A DNA stretch of 64,000 nucleotides, taken from Congregibacter litoralis KT71. GTDB lineage: Bacteria > Pseudomonadota > Gammaproteobacteria > Pseudomonadales > Halieaceae. Within the stretch, counting starts at the first letter, position 1. Each line of letters starts with the position of its first letter. Made by a program: the position numbers and the translations under genes. This document shows, one piece after another, positions 18,065 through 29,068 of this stretch. The DNA lies in contig NZ_CM002299.1 in assembly GCF_000153125.2 (NCBI RefSeq), positions 496,809-560,808 on the forward strand, written 5' to 3'. The notes under the pieces are model-generated. The model saw only the letters and a program-made list of their open reading frames with translations. It was not told where the DNA came from and did not search any database.

Positions 18065-18907
18065 ATGACCGTCGCAGTGGTCGATATGTTCAGCGCCGAG
18101 GCCGAAATGGCGTTTGTGGAGACGCTCCGGCGCACCGGCTTTGCGGTCTTGCGAAACCCTCCTCTGGACGCCCGGCGCATGCTGAAAATGGCAGACGACT
18201 GGCGGGACTTCTTTTACGGTGAGGAGAAGTGGGAGTACCTGGCGGAGGAGACCCCTTCGGGAAACACCAGCGGCTATATTCCTCCGGACGTGTCAGAAAC
18301 CGCTGTGGGCCACGATCGCAAAGATCTCAAAGAGTTTTTTCACATTGTGCCTGACACCATTCTGCCCGCGGCCCTTGCGGATGATGCCGAGGCGCACCTG
18401 GGGGAAGTCCAGGTGTTGGGTAGGCTGCTTCTGGGTTGGCTGGATATTCACATGGGCAGTGCCCTGGGCCCGGGCCTGCGCGGGCAACTGGCCGAGAGCC
18501 TGTCGCCGGCGGATAGCCTGCTGCGCATTCTTCACTATCCTCCCCTCACCGGTGATGAGCCCCCGGGGGCTGTGAGGGCCGCTGCTCACGAAGACATCAA
18601 CCTGATTACCTTGCTGCCGGTTTCCTCGGAGCCGGGTCTTCAGGTGCTGGGTCGGGACGGGCAGTGGACCGATGTTCCCGGGATACCGGGGGACATCATC
18701 GTTAACTCCGGCGATATGCTCCAGGAAGCGTCCCGGCGGCAGCTACCCTCGACCTCCCACAGGGTAATTAATCCACCGGATGCGGACAGTAACCTCTCGC
18801 GGATTTCCATGCCCTATTTTTTGGCGCCGGACCTGGATATCCAGCTGTCTCCGCAACACACGGCGGGGAGCTATCTCCGCGAGCGATTAGATCTCCTGGC
18901 CCGCTAG
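18065..18907 (+). CDS. 2-oxoglutarate/Fe(II) oxygenase, isopenicillin N synthase family
   Basis: 280 residues. Double-stranded beta-helix oxygenase with the iron facial triad His175-x-Asp177 (AAHEDINLITLL) and His232 (TSHRV), plus the cosubstrate-binding Arg246-x-Ser248 (SRISMPYF). The N-terminal RTGFAVLRNPPL and YIPPDVSETA segments fit the plant-type/IPNS subfamily. Reaction likely hydroxylation or desaturation of a small molecule, substrate unknown. Its last 21 bases overlap the convergent nucleoside hydrolase gene. Confidence 0.85.
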   Translation: MTVAVVDMFSAEAEMAFVETLRRTGFAVLRNPPLDARRMLKMADDWRDFFYGEEKWEYLAEETPSGNTSGYIPPDVSETAVGHDRKDLKEFFHIVPDTILPAALADDAEAHLGEVQVLGRLLLGWLDIHMGSALGPGLRGQLAESLSPADSLLRILHYPPLTGDEPPGAVRAAAHEDINLITLLPVSSEPGLQVLGRDGQWTDVPGIPGDIIVNSGDMLQEASRRQLPSTSHRVINPPDADSNLSRISMPYFLAPDLDIQLSPQHTAGSYLRERLDLLAR

Positions 18908-19855
18908 GGCCAGTGTGTCGAGATAGAGCTTTTTCACAGCTGCTGCATCTACCGTGGTGCAGATGCGACAGTCGGGGCGCTCCAGCCAGGCGTCACTGGC
19001 GTAGCGCTCCGGGTGCAGTCCAAGAATGGTTTGGCCCATGGCAACGCCATCACAAACCACCCGGGTAGGTCCTGTCTCCACATGGTAATGCTCCGGCGCC
19101 AGAAGGTAGGCAACGGCGCTGGAATCATGAATCGGGCAGCTCCGCTCACTGTTGATGCTCTCGTAAAAATCAAAATAGAAGCGCGTAATGTCGTAAATAA
19201 AGCTTCCCGCTTCGCCCGCCTGCGCGCGGAGGCTGTCGATGAACGCCTCGTCCATGATCGTTTCCTCTGTGACATCAAGGCCTATAATGGTGACGGCCAG
19301 CCCGCTGCCCAGCACCCGGTCTGCTGCCGTGGGATCTCCCGCCATGTTCGCCTCGGCGACGGGGGAAACATTGCCCTGATGTCCCCGGCGCATAAATACC
19401 CCACCCATAACGACGACTTCCTTTAACAGCTCGGGCAGTCGCGGACAGAGGTCCAGGGCTTTGGCCAGATTGCTGAGACGCCCCACGGCCACCACGGTGA
19501 TCTCACCGGGATAGGCCTCCGCCAGTTCGACGATAGCCTCGGCCGCGGATTGCAGCTCCGCGTCCTGCCGGGGGTCGGGGAACTGGATATCGCCCAGGCC
19601 ATTCTTGCCGTGAACAAAGTCCGGATAGCCCTGGCCAAGGGCAGGGCCCAGGGGGCCCGAAGCGCCACGAAAGATGCGGGCATCGATGCCAAAGCGCTCC
19701 CGAACGTGGCAGGCGTTACGCGTTACATTGGCGATGCTGGCGTTCCCGGAGACCGTAGTGATAGCTTCGATGCGAACACCGGGTGCGTAGTGTAAGAACA
19801 GCAACGCCATGGCATCGTCGATGCCGATATCTGTGTCAAAAATGACCCGTTTCAT
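18887..19855 (-). CDS. Nucleoside hydrolase, IUNH family
   Basis: 322 residues. The Ca2+-binding signature DTDIGIDDAMALL is at residues 7-19, followed by TTVSGNASIANVTRNA, VVMGGVF and the C-terminal CPIHDSSAVAYLL, all standard for inosine-uridine nucleoside hydrolases. These cleave the N-glycosidic bond of ribonucleosides to base and ribose. The start overlaps the upstream oxidoreductase stop by four bases; it is the last gene of a five-gene minus operon. Links with the purine-base genes at 40.9-44.1 kb by function, not by position. Confidence 0.92.
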   Translation of the reverse strand: MKRVIFDTDIGIDDAMALLFLHYAPGVRIEAITTVSGNASIANVTRNACHVRERFGIDARIFRGASGPLGPALGQGYPDFVHGKNGLGDIQFPDPRQDAELQSAAEAIVELAEAYPGEITVVAVGRLSNLAKALDLCPRLPELLKEVVVMGGVFMRRGHQGNVSPVAEANMAGDPTAADRVLGSGLAVTIIGLDVTEETIMDEAFIDSLRAQAGEAGSFIYDITRFYFDFYESINSERSCPIHDSSAVAYLLAPEHYHVETGPTRVVCDGVAMGQTILGLHPERYASDAWLERPDCRICTTVDAAAVKKLYLDTLALAGQEI

Positions 19856-21060
19856 GACAGTTTACGCACCTGTGTCTGCTTCTTGAGGGCTCGCCAGTTG
19901 CTGAGCGTGGGCCATAGTAACTGCTCCGTCGCCTGCTTTCCCCGCCTGACGACGGCATTCAGCCTGACCTTGCCCGGGCGCATATCCAGATCCGCGATGA
20001 CGGTGGCAAAGACCAGCTCTTTTGCCGCTCCCAGGGGCGGTCCCGCCAGCGTGAGCTTGTCGCTGATGAGGACGCTGTCGATGTCGCCAAAGGCCAACAG
20101 GGTCGGTTTTGGCGAGGGCTTGTAGCGGCGCAGTCGCTTTCTTTTAGTCTGTCTCTGGATGTTTTCCCCAATGAGCCGGCCCATATCCAGCGCGTGGTAG
20201 GCCTGCTTGCTGATGGGGTTTTCCGGCTCTGCAGCATCACCGGCGACGTAGACATTGCGATAGCCAGGATGACTGAGAAAGGCATCCACCGGTGCCCAGC
20301 ACTCTGCATCAGCCAGACCGGAGGACGCGAGCAGCGGTGGTGGCGCCGGACCGCCGGTCCAAATGGTGAGGTCCGAGCGCAGTCTGCGGCCGCTGGACAG
20401 GAGGACGGTTTTCGCCGTGATGCGCTCCACGGGGTCCGCCATAACACACTCCACTTCCCAATCCTCACAGTGTCTCGCGATAAGCTCACCGACGGCCTGT
20501 GGGCCGCCCGGCAACAGCTGATCCCGGGCTTCCACCAGGGTGAGTTTCAGGGGTGTGTCCCGATAACGGCGGAGCATTTCGCCGAGGGCCTCAATGCCCT
20601 CCAGGCCACCGCCGATAATGACGACCTTGCCCCCGCTCCTGCTTAAAGCGTTCAGGCGCTTGTGAATTGCCTGGCACTGGGCCACGGATTTAAAGCCGTA
20701 GCTATGCTGACTGACACCGGAAACACCGTAGTCAGCATCCTTGCTCCCGAGGGCGATCACCAGATAGTCGGCCTCATAGTGTTTTTGCGCCTCCAGGGTT
20801 ACGCGCCGCGCATCGGGATCGATCGCCACGACATCCCCCTGCACGAAGCGATGCCCGGCGGCCCGGAGATTGCTTCGAAAGGGAAGCTGCACCTGCTTGG
20901 GTTTTTTTACGCCAGAGACAAGCTCGTGAATATTGGGAAGAAACTCAAAGCTGCTTTTTCGATCAATCAGCGTGACCGCAAAATCCTTCGATGGCAGCTC
21001 CCTGGCACAGGCAAGCCCGGCGAAACCGCCCCCCACGATGATCACGCTGGGTTTTTTCAT
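19852..21060 (-). CDS. NDH-2-like FAD-dependent pyridine nucleotide oxidoreductase
   Basis: 402 residues with two Rossmann dinucleotide motifs: FAD-binding IIVGGGFAGLACAREL near the N-terminus and NAD-binding VVIIGGGLEGIEALGEML near residue 148, plus the FAD-closing VYVAGDAAEPENPISKQAYHALDMG. This is the layout of type II NADH dehydrogenases, which pass electrons from NADH to quinone without pumping. The membrane-anchoring C-terminus seen in true NDH-2 is weak here, so a soluble or sulfide-type relative is possible. Coupled to neighbours by four-base overlaps on both sides. Confidence 0.82.
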   Translation of the reverse strand: MKKPSVIIVGGGFAGLACARELPSKDFAVTLIDRKSSFEFLPNIHELVSGVKKPKQVQLPFRSNLRAAGHRFVQGDVVAIDPDARRVTLEAQKHYEADYLVIALGSKDADYGVSGVSQHSYGFKSVAQCQAIHKRLNALSRSGGKVVIIGGGLEGIEALGEMLRRYRDTPLKLTLVEARDQLLPGGPQAVGELIARHCEDWEVECVMADPVERITAKTVLLSSGRRLRSDLTIWTGGPAPPPLLASSGLADAECWAPVDAFLSHPGYRNVYVAGDAAEPENPISKQAYHALDMGRLIGENIQRQTKRKRLRRYKPSPKPTLLAFGDIDSVLISDKLTLAGPPLGAAKELVFATVIADLDMRPGKVRLNAVVRRGKQATEQLLWPTLSNWRALKKQTQVRKLS

Positions 21061-21245
21061 TCGTCCTCGCGGCGCACGCTGGCGCTGAGACTGCCGTCGC
21101 TTTCACTCATCAGGGTAACCACCATGGGTTGGCAGCACACCTGACAATCCTCGATGTATTCCGCGTCGCTGTCCTCACTATCCAGGAGGATGGTGAGGGG
21201 CTCCCCACAGTAAGGGCAAAAAACCTGAGATTCCTGCAGCTCCAT
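21057..21245 (-). CDS. CPXCG-motif cysteine-rich protein
   Basis: 62 residues. Contains the zinc-ribbon-like CPYCGEP (Cys10, Cys13) and a second CQVCC knuckle (Cys34, Cys37, Cys38), then an acidic C-terminus. This is the conserved CPXCG small-protein family, of unknown role. Its start is four bases after the thioesterase stop and its stop overlaps the oxidoreductase start; the genes are almost certainly co-translated. Confidence 0.85.
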   Translation of the reverse strand: MELQESQVFCPYCGEPLTILLDSEDSDAEYIEDCQVCCQPMVVTLMSESDGSLSASVRREDE

Positions 21246-21248
21246 GGT

Positions 21249-21821
21249 TTAGCTCGCGAGGCGGATGATGCAGCGCTCGTTGGCAAGAAACGCGCGAGTC
21301 TCATCGTCCACCACAAAATCTTTTTTGTATTCCACCATGCGCTCCGTCATGTAACTGCGCAGGCGTCGTCGTCGCAGGGCGCTCGCGAAACGGCGAATAT
21401 CTTCAACGCTCTCCAGTATGAGCGGCGGTACGACGGCTTTTTCGCCGCCCTGGCCTTTGGCCACCATGGTGAAATAGGAGGTATTGGTATGCACCACCGT
21501 CGCTGTCTGCACGTTCTCGGCAATCACCTTGATACCCACGACAATGGAACTTGAGCCCACATAGTTCACCGAGGCGATAAGCGATACCAGGTCTCCCACT
21601 TCGGCCGGTGCGAGAAAGTGCACGTTGTCCACGGACACGGTGACGCAGTAGTTGCCGGCGTGTTTGCTCGCGCAGACGTAGGCCACCTTATCCATGAGCG
21701 AGAGGAGGGTGCCGCCGTGTATCTTGCCGCCGAAGTTGGCGTAGGCGGGAATCATCAGCTCCGTGATAGTGGTTTGCGAGTAGCTGACCGTGTGCCCTTC
21801 GCTCAGTTGCGCCTCTGCCAT
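21249..21821 (-). CDS. YciA-like acyl-CoA thioesterase
   Basis: 190 residues. Hotdog-dimer thioesterase of the YciA/BACH type: MIPAYANFGGKIHGGTLLSLMDKVAYVCASKHAG with the conserved Asn/Gly-Gly-x-Leu turn and Asp, then VDNVHFLAPAEVGDLVSLIASVNYVGSSSI. A C-terminal extension of about 40 residues beyond the usual domain is basic and rich in arginine. Acts in the cytoplasm on medium or long acyl-CoA. Second gene of the five-gene operon, six bases after the SnoaL-like gene. Confidence 0.88.
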   Translation of the reverse strand: MAEAQLSEGHTVSYSQTTITELMIPAYANFGGKIHGGTLLSLMDKVAYVCASKHAGNYCVTVSVDNVHFLAPAEVGDLVSLIASVNYVGSSSIVVGIKVIAENVQTATVVHTNTSYFTMVAKGQGGEKAVVPPLILESVEDIRRFASALRRRRLRSYMTERMVEYKKDFVVDDETRAFLANERCIIRLAS

Positions 21822-21826
21822 GCGGT

Positions 21827-22405
21827 TTATCCCTCATCATCATTTTTTTGGTCTGACTCGGCTGCTCGAGCCCTGAAACCCTCGGTTGCTACGTCGGCAA
21901 CGTCAGCAAAGCGTTCGTTGGGCACCAGGGCCGTCAACGAGTAGTGAGCAAGCTTCCACGCCTCATCTTCCCTGACCAGCACACCCGTGCCACGGAACCG
22001 TCCCCAGCGCTCGGAGACCATAATCTCATCAAACCAGGCACTGGCGCCCGCCGGCCCGAGAGTAATGTGGCGCTCCTCGGACACATAGCTCCAGCCCGTG
22101 CCTCCCGAGAAACGCTCTTTAACGTAGTCGCGAAACGCGGGCAGGGGCCAGCGTTCCCAGTCGTCCGTGCCCATAAATACGCCGTCGGCGCTGAAATGGC
22201 CCAGATAACGATCCTCGTCGGCATCAGCAGCGGCCTGATGGAAGTCATCCAGGAGGCTGTTGATGGCGTGCCGGGGGCTGTCCTCTGCCGGGGTGTCTCC
22301 CAGGGCGGGAAAGGCAAACAATGCACTGAGGACGCATAAGGCGCAGAGGGCATAAAGAATGCCAGGCATGAAATGAGTCCGAGGTGCCGTGATGGGTTTT
22401 TGCAT
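21827..22405 (-). CDS. Exported SnoaL/NTF2-like protein
   Basis: 192 residues. Begins with a Tat-free Sec signal (LYALCALCVLSALFAFPALG) after a basic start; an SnoaL-3 type domain follows: INSLLDDFHQAAADADEDRYLGHFSADGVFMGTDDWERW, FRDYVKERF and EDEAWKLAHYSLTALVPNE. These domains bind small hydrophobic ligands or act as ketosteroid-isomerase-like enzymes; most exported ones have unknown roles. First gene of the operon reading through thioesterase, CPXCG, NDH-2-like and nucleoside hydrolase. Confidence 0.8.
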   Translation of the reverse strand: MQKPITAPRTHFMPGILYALCALCVLSALFAFPALGDTPAEDSPRHAINSLLDDFHQAAADADEDRYLGHFSADGVFMGTDDWERWPLPAFRDYVKERFSGGTGWSYVSEERHITLGPAGASAWFDEIMVSERWGRFRGTGVLVREDEAWKLAHYSLTALVPNERFADVADVATEGFRARAAESDQKNDDEG

Positions 22406-22485
22406 AGGAGAATCCTGTTGGGGGTCTTGTGCGAAGAAATATACATCGCCAACATAGGCCTTATACCCATCTAGGAAAACCCCTC

Positions 22486-25185
22486 ATGACCTCTGCAATG
22501 TTTTTTGCGGTATCCAAGCGTGGTGCGGTCCGCGCAGCGCTCCTGATCTTCAGCCTCGTTTTTGCACGGGCAGGTCTTGCTGATACGAACTGGCCCGCCG
22601 ATGACTATGATCCTGCGATCCCCACCATAGAGGGTGTGCTGGGCTACAGCACCGGTGAGCGCATCACCTGGTCCCATGATGTGCGACGGTACTTTGATGC
22701 CCTGGCCATGGCGGCCCCGAAGCGCGTGCGCATTATCGACTACGGACGCAGCTGGGAAGGTCGTGAACTTTTTTACGTCGTGATTTCTTCACCGGACAAC
22801 ATCGCTGCCGCGGACGCCACGCGTGAGGGCATGCATGCCCTGCGAGATCCTCGAGGCACATCGTCGACCGAGGCAGAGCGTCTTATCAGCGAGCTGGCGC
22901 CCCCCGCATGGCTGGCCTATGGCGTACATGGCAACGAAATTTCCTCTACGGATGCCGCCATGATGACGGCTTATCATCTGCTTGCATCCCGGGAGGATCC
23001 CCGGGTCCCGGAGATTTTGAACAGCACCACGGTCATCCTCAATCCCATGCAGAATCCCGATGGTCGGGATCGCTTTATTCACCGCTTTGAGAGTGCCCTG
23101 GGGCTCGAGCCCAGCAGTGATCGCATTTCGGCGGAGCACAATGAACCCTGGCCCAGCGGGCGGACAAACCACTATCTCTTTGATTTGAATCGTGACTGGT
23201 TTATCCGCAGTCAGCCGGAAACCCGGGGCCATGCCGATGCGGTGTTTGAGTGGCTGCCCGTGGCTTTCGTGGATCTGCACGAGATGGGGTCGGATTCCAC
23301 CTACTACTTTGCGCCGGAGGCCGTACCGTACAACCCCCATCTCGCCGCCGATCAGCGCGCGAGTCTCGAGCTTTTTGGCCGCACCAACGCCAAATGGTTT
23401 GATGAATTCGGTCTGGATTACTTTACCCGTGAGGTCTACGACGCTTTTTATCCCGGTTATGGCGCGAGCTGGCCGGCCTACTTCGGCAGCGTCGCCATGA
23501 CCTATGAGCAGGCGTCTGCTCGGGGCCTTATCGTGCGCCAGTACGACGGGGTCGAACTGCCCTACGCGGATACGGTGAGAAATCACTTTTTGACCTCCCT
23601 GGGAACCCTGGAAACCGTCGCCAGCAATCGGGAAAAGCTCCTGCGGGACTTTTACAACTACCAACGCACGGCGGTGAGTGAAGGCTCCAGGGGCGAGGTG
23701 CAGGCCTATGTGGTGCCGGCGCAGAATGATCAGAATGCCGTAGACCGTCTGGGTGCGCTGCTGGCGTCCCAGGGGGTCGAGGTGGGGCGGGCCTCCGAGA
23801 GTTTTAAAGCCTGTGGCGCCGACTTTGACGCCAACTCCCTGGTGATCAATCTCGATCAACCGGCAAAGCGTTTTCTGCGCACGCTCATGGATAGAGAAAC
23901 ACCCATGGACCCACAGTTTGTTGTCGAGCAGGAACGTCTCAACGCAAAAAACCTCCCCGACGAGATGTATGACATCACGGCCTGGTCATTGCCGCTGCTT
24001 TTGAATATAGAGTCCGTAAGCTGCAAGGAGCGCGTGGCGGCCACGGTGGACATGATTGCCCCCGGCGCAGTGCCTACGCCGGATTTGCCCGCCAAGGCTA
24101 GCGTGTCCTATCTGGTGCCCTGGGGCGAGCGCAGCGCGATCCAGCTCCTGAGCCATGCCCTGCGCGATGGGCTGGCCGTTAAGAGCAGTGATAAGCCTTT
24201 TGTGCATGGCGGTGAGACCTATCCCGGCGGCACCCTCATCATCGATGTGGCCGACAACTCCGAGAACCTTCACGAGCATCTGGTCGATTACGTGAAGGCT
24301 ACCCGGGCCCGCGTTGTCGCTGTAAACGACAGTTGGGTCACGGAAGGTCCCAGCTTTGGCAGTCGTAAAGTCGTTCGCATGAATGCGCCGCGCATTGCTC
24401 TTGCCTGGGACGAACCAACCAGCAGCTACTCCGCGGGTAATTTCCGTTTTGTGGTGGAGAGACAGTTTGGTTATCCCGTTACGGCGATCCGCTTTGAAGA
24501 GCTGCGTAAGGAGGATTTGTCGCGCTATCAGGTGCTGGTGCTGCCGGACACCTATGACGGATATGCCGACGCGCTGGGTGAGAGCGGCAAGGCGCATCTC
24601 CGAGATTGGGTCGAACGGGGCGGTGTGCTCATCAGCCTTGCGCGGGCTACGCGCCTGTTGGCAGATCCCGAGGCTGATTTGCTGGCAAGTCGTCGCGAAT
24701 ATCGCCTGGAGCTACTTCCCGAGGAAGAAACGCCGGATGGCGAGGAGGCCCGGGTGCCCGGAACCGCGCTGGACAAGGAGGCCTTCGAAACGGCTACCGA
24801 GTCCCGAGAGGCAGCGCCCGATGGTATTGGTGGTGCCCAGCTCCTTGCCAATGTGGATGGAGATCACTGGCTGGGAGCAGGGGTTGCGCCCCAGCTGCAC
24901 GTGCTGGCAAGAACATCCGATGTCTACACGCCCCTTCGCTTGAATGAGGGGACCAATGTAGTGACCTTCGCCGACGCCGATGACATTCTCGCCAGCGGTC
25001 ATCTTTGGGAACGCAATAAAAATCAGTTGGCCTACAAGCCTTTTGCGATGGCCCGAAAACTGGGCAAGGGGCAGGTGATTGCCTTTACCCAGGATCCTAC
25101 GGTGCGCGCCTATCAGGAGGGGCTGAACGTGATTGTGGCCAATGCGATTTTCCGCGGCGCGGCCCACGCTCGGCCCCTTCGCTGA
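22486..25185 (+). CDS. M14-family zinc carboxypeptidase, exported
   Basis: 899 residues from ATG 22486, chosen because it opens a signal peptide (cleaved near AGLA); in-frame codons upstream lack one. Peptidase M14 domain in the first third: zinc ligands His148 and Glu151 in YGVHGNEISS, His265 in VDLHEMGS. Typical M14 landmarks PRFGYGAS-like GASWPAYFGS and FDLNRDWFIRSQPETRG are present. The C-terminal half has a class I glutamine-amidotransferase-like fold with VLVLPDTYDGYADALGE. Extracytoplasmic peptidase releasing C-terminal residues. Convergent neighbours none; followed by arylsulfatase. Confidence 0.9.
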   Translation: MTSAMFFAVSKRGAVRAALLIFSLVFARAGLADTNWPADDYDPAIPTIEGVLGYSTGERITWSHDVRRYFDALAMAAPKRVRIIDYGRSWEGRELFYVVISSPDNIAAADATREGMHALRDPRGTSSTEAERLISELAPPAWLAYGVHGNEISSTDAAMMTAYHLLASREDPRVPEILNSTTVILNPMQNPDGRDRFIHRFESALGLEPSSDRISAEHNEPWPSGRTNHYLFDLNRDWFIRSQPETRGHADAVFEWLPVAFVDLHEMGSDSTYYFAPEAVPYNPHLAADQRASLELFGRTNAKWFDEFGLDYFTREVYDAFYPGYGASWPAYFGSVAMTYEQASARGLIVRQYDGVELPYADTVRNHFLTSLGTLETVASNREKLLRDFYNYQRTAVSEGSRGEVQAYVVPAQNDQNAVDRLGALLASQGVEVGRASESFKACGADFDANSLVINLDQPAKRFLRTLMDRETPMDPQFVVEQERLNAKNLPDEMYDITAWSLPLLLNIESVSCKERVAATVDMIAPGAVPTPDLPAKASVSYLVPWGERSAIQLLSHALRDGLAVKSSDKPFVHGGETYPGGTLIIDVADNSENLHEHLVDYVKATRARVVAVNDSWVTEGPSFGSRKVVRMNAPRIALAWDEPTSSYSAGNFRFVVERQFGYPVTAIRFEELRKEDLSRYQVLVLPDTYDGYADALGESGKAHLRDWVERGGVLISLARATRLLADPEADLLASRREYRLELLPEEETPDGEEARVPGTALDKEAFETATESREAAPDGIGGAQLLANVDGDHWLGAGVAPQLHVLARTSDVYTPLRLNEGTNVVTFADADDILASGHLWERNKNQLAYKPFAMARKLGKGQVIAFTQDPTVRAYQEGLNVIVANAIFRGAAHARPLR

Positions 25186-25259
25186 CGATTCCGCGGTAAT
25201 CCATCAGAGCAATTGTCACCAAGTTAACGGTGATTCCTGAAGGGAAGTTGGTATAAGGT

Positions 25260-25287
25260 TCTCTCATAAATAAAAAACCTTGAGAGA
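25260..25287. promoter_or_regulatory. Inverted repeat just before the arylsulfatase start
   Basis: tctctca at 25260-25266 and tgagaga at 25281-25287 form a perfect seven-base inverted repeat around an AT-rich spacer, eight bases before ATG 25295. A TATAAG box at 25252-25257 and a weaker tcacc/ggtga repeat at 25216-25233 lie upstream. It could be an operator or a hairpin occluding the ribosome-binding site, since the right arm overlaps the only purine-rich site. Confidence 0.4.
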
Positions 25288-25294
25288 GCTTCCC

Positions 25295-26851
<1,557 letters not shown>

Positions 26852-26875
26852 AGCAACACAAGAGAGGCAGTGACG

Positions 26876-29068
26876 ATGCAAAAGTACCCAAGCTCTTTGG
26901 CGGCCCTTGTGCTGCCTCTCGTTTTCTTGCTAGGCATGATTTTGTCGGCGGCTGTGACCGCCCAGGAGCTTTCCTGGCCCAAGGAAGTTACCGGGCCGGA
27001 AGGCACGCTGGTGATCTATCAGCCGCAACCGGAAGCTCTTAAAGGCGACAAGCTCAGTGCGCGAACGGCGATATCCATTGAGCTGCCAGACCGGGAGGAG
27101 CCGATTTTCGGTGCCATGTGGTTTGAGTCGCGCATAGCGACGGATCTGGATGCGGGCACCGTGGATATCCTGGACATCAGGGTGACCAAGGCGACCTGGC
27201 CTGACTCCAAAGATGCGGGGGAGCAGCGCCTCATGCAGGTTGTGCAGGAAGCCTTCCCTGATCACGGATTGACGTTGAGCTATGAGCGCCTGTCGGCCTC
27301 CCTGGAGACGGCGGATATCGAGCGGCAGAGTCTCGAAGACCTGAAGAACGATCCCCCGGTTATTTTGTTCTCCGAAGAACTCGCCGTACTCCTCATGTAT
27401 GACGGAAATCCCCGTTTCGAGGCCGTAGAGAACTCCCCCTACGAGCGCGCCCTGAATACGCCGTTTTTAGTCGCCCGGGATAAGTCCGGAACCGCTTATC
27501 TCAGTGACGGAAGTTATTGGTACGCCGCCAAAGATCCCCTGGGGCCCTGGAACTTGACGGAGGCGCCGCCGAAGGATCTGGCCAAGGCCGTCGCGGAGAG
27601 CGGTGCTATGGATGACGCGCCAACGAGCGATCGCGTGCCTGCGATTGTTGCCGCCACGGAGCCTACGGAATTGGTGGTCACCGATGGCAAGCCCGACTGG
27701 CAGGCCCTGACCGGGGGCGAGATTCTCTACGTCAAGAATACCGAGACGCCGTGGCTCCGCGATCTTCCTACGAACAATATGTACCTACTGCTGTCGGGGC
27801 GCTGGTTCCGCTCCAAGTCTCAGGAAGGCCCCTGGACCTTTGTCCCCGCGACGGAGCTGCCTCCCGCCTTCGCAAAGATACCGCCGGACTCTGATATCGG
27901 TGGCCTTCGAAGTTCGGTGGCGGGCACCGACGAAGCAGAACAGGCCATGCTGGATGCGGCGATACCGCAAACCGCCGCTATTGTCCGCTCTGAAGCCAGT
28001 CTGACGGTGGAGTACGACGGGGACCCCAAATTTGAAAACATCAAAGGCACTGTCGTTGCCTACGCGGTGAATACCGGCGCGCAGGTACTACGCATCGATG
28101 GAAAGTATTACGCGGTGGACGACGGCGTCTGGTTTGTCGCCGCAACGCCCACGGGGCCCTGGACCGTTGCAGACAGCGTGCCCGAGAGCGAGATCGCCAA
28201 GATCCCGCCCAGCTCACCGGTTTATAACGTCACCCATGTCCACGTGTATGAGGCCACGCCGGAGGTAGTCTATGTGGGCTATACACCGGGCTATATGTGG
28301 TCCTATCCCTATTACGGAGTGCCCGTCTATGGCACCGGCTGGTATTACCCGCCGTACTGGGGTCGTTACTACTACCCCCGTCCGCCGACCTGGGGCCTCC
28401 ATGTGGGCTACAACCCCTGGACCGGGTGGAACTTTGGCATGAGCTGGAGCAACGGCTTTATGAGCATCGGCATGAGCTGGGGTGGTGGTTACGGCGGTGC
28501 TTACCGGCCCTGGGGTTGCTGTGGAGGCTGGTACGGTGGCGGCTATCGGCGACCCGTGGTGATTAATACCGGTGATATCAACATCGGCAACAACATCAAT
28601 ATCGGCAATCGCACGGAGATTAAAAACCGCATAGGCGACAACAATCTGTCTCTGGGCGACCGGGGCGGAAAAAATAATCTCTATCAGCGCCCGGAGAATC
28701 GAGACCGTCTGGCCAACCAGCGCCAGCGGGATCAGCTGAAGCAGGCTCGACCGGCGACCCAGCGGGCGAACAATGTCTTTGCGGATCGGGAGGGTAATGT
28801 GGCCCGCCGCGTCGACAATGGCTGGGAGTCCCGGGACAAGGGGCAGTGGAATCGCGAGACTGCGGGCAAGGATCTGAGCACTAAGCTCGGCAGCACGGCG
28901 AACAACCGCAGTGATCGCAGTGGCTCGCGGGCAACATCGACGCGGGATATGACAAAGCAACGCAGTAGCTCAAGCAATAGCTTTAACCGACAGCAAATGG
29001 ATCGTGCCCATCGTGCGCGGAACATGGGCGGGTCGCGAGAGCGAGCGCGTCGCGGACGACGGCGTTAG
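26876..29068 (+). CDS. Large exported W/Y/G-rich protein with three GPW repeats
   Basis: 730 residues from ATG 26876. Signal peptide to about VTAQE. Three internal repeats, each with a pattern W-[YF]-x-A/S-x3-P-x-G-P-W: YWYAAKDPLGPWNL, WFRSKSQEGPWTF and VWFVAATPTGPWTV. After them comes a strongly aromatic, glycine-rich stretch (YYPPYWGRYYYPRPPTWG, WGGGYGGAYRPWGCCGG), NINIGN-type repeats, and a basic C-terminal tail. Proteins of this make-up are sometimes filed as carbohydrate-binding family V/XII-like; the enzyme role, if any, is unknown. It follows the arylsulfatase by 24 bases, hinting it may bind the sulfated glycan, an inference. Confidence 0.68.
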   Translation: MQKYPSSLAALVLPLVFLLGMILSAAVTAQELSWPKEVTGPEGTLVIYQPQPEALKGDKLSARTAISIELPDREEPIFGAMWFESRIATDLDAGTVDILDIRVTKATWPDSKDAGEQRLMQVVQEAFPDHGLTLSYERLSASLETADIERQSLEDLKNDPPVILFSEELAVLLMYDGNPRFEAVENSPYERALNTPFLVARDKSGTAYLSDGSYWYAAKDPLGPWNLTEAPPKDLAKAVAESGAMDDAPTSDRVPAIVAATEPTELVVTDGKPDWQALTGGEILYVKNTETPWLRDLPTNNMYLLLSGRWFRSKSQEGPWTFVPATELPPAFAKIPPDSDIGGLRSSVAGTDEAEQAMLDAAIPQTAAIVRSEASLTVEYDGDPKFENIKGTVVAYAVNTGAQVLRIDGKYYAVDDGVWFVAATPTGPWTVADSVPESEIAKIPPSSPVYNVTHVHVYEATPEVVYVGYTPGYMWSYPYYGVPVYGTGWYYPPYWGRYYYPRPPTWGLHVGYNPWTGWNFGMSWSNGFMSIGMSWGGGYGGAYRPWGCCGGWYGGGYRRPVVINTGDINIGNNINIGNRTEIKNRIGDNNLSLGDRGGKNNLYQRPENRDRLANQRQRDQLKQARPATQRANNVFADREGNVARRVDNGWESRDKGQWNRETAGKDLSTKLGSTANNRSDRSGSRATSTRDMTKQRSSSSNSFNRQQMDRAHRARNMGGSRERARRGRRR

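Noticed and set aside
22789..23859. 356-residue minus-strand open frame
   Set aside because: Antisense to the M14 peptidase, which has intact zinc motifs.
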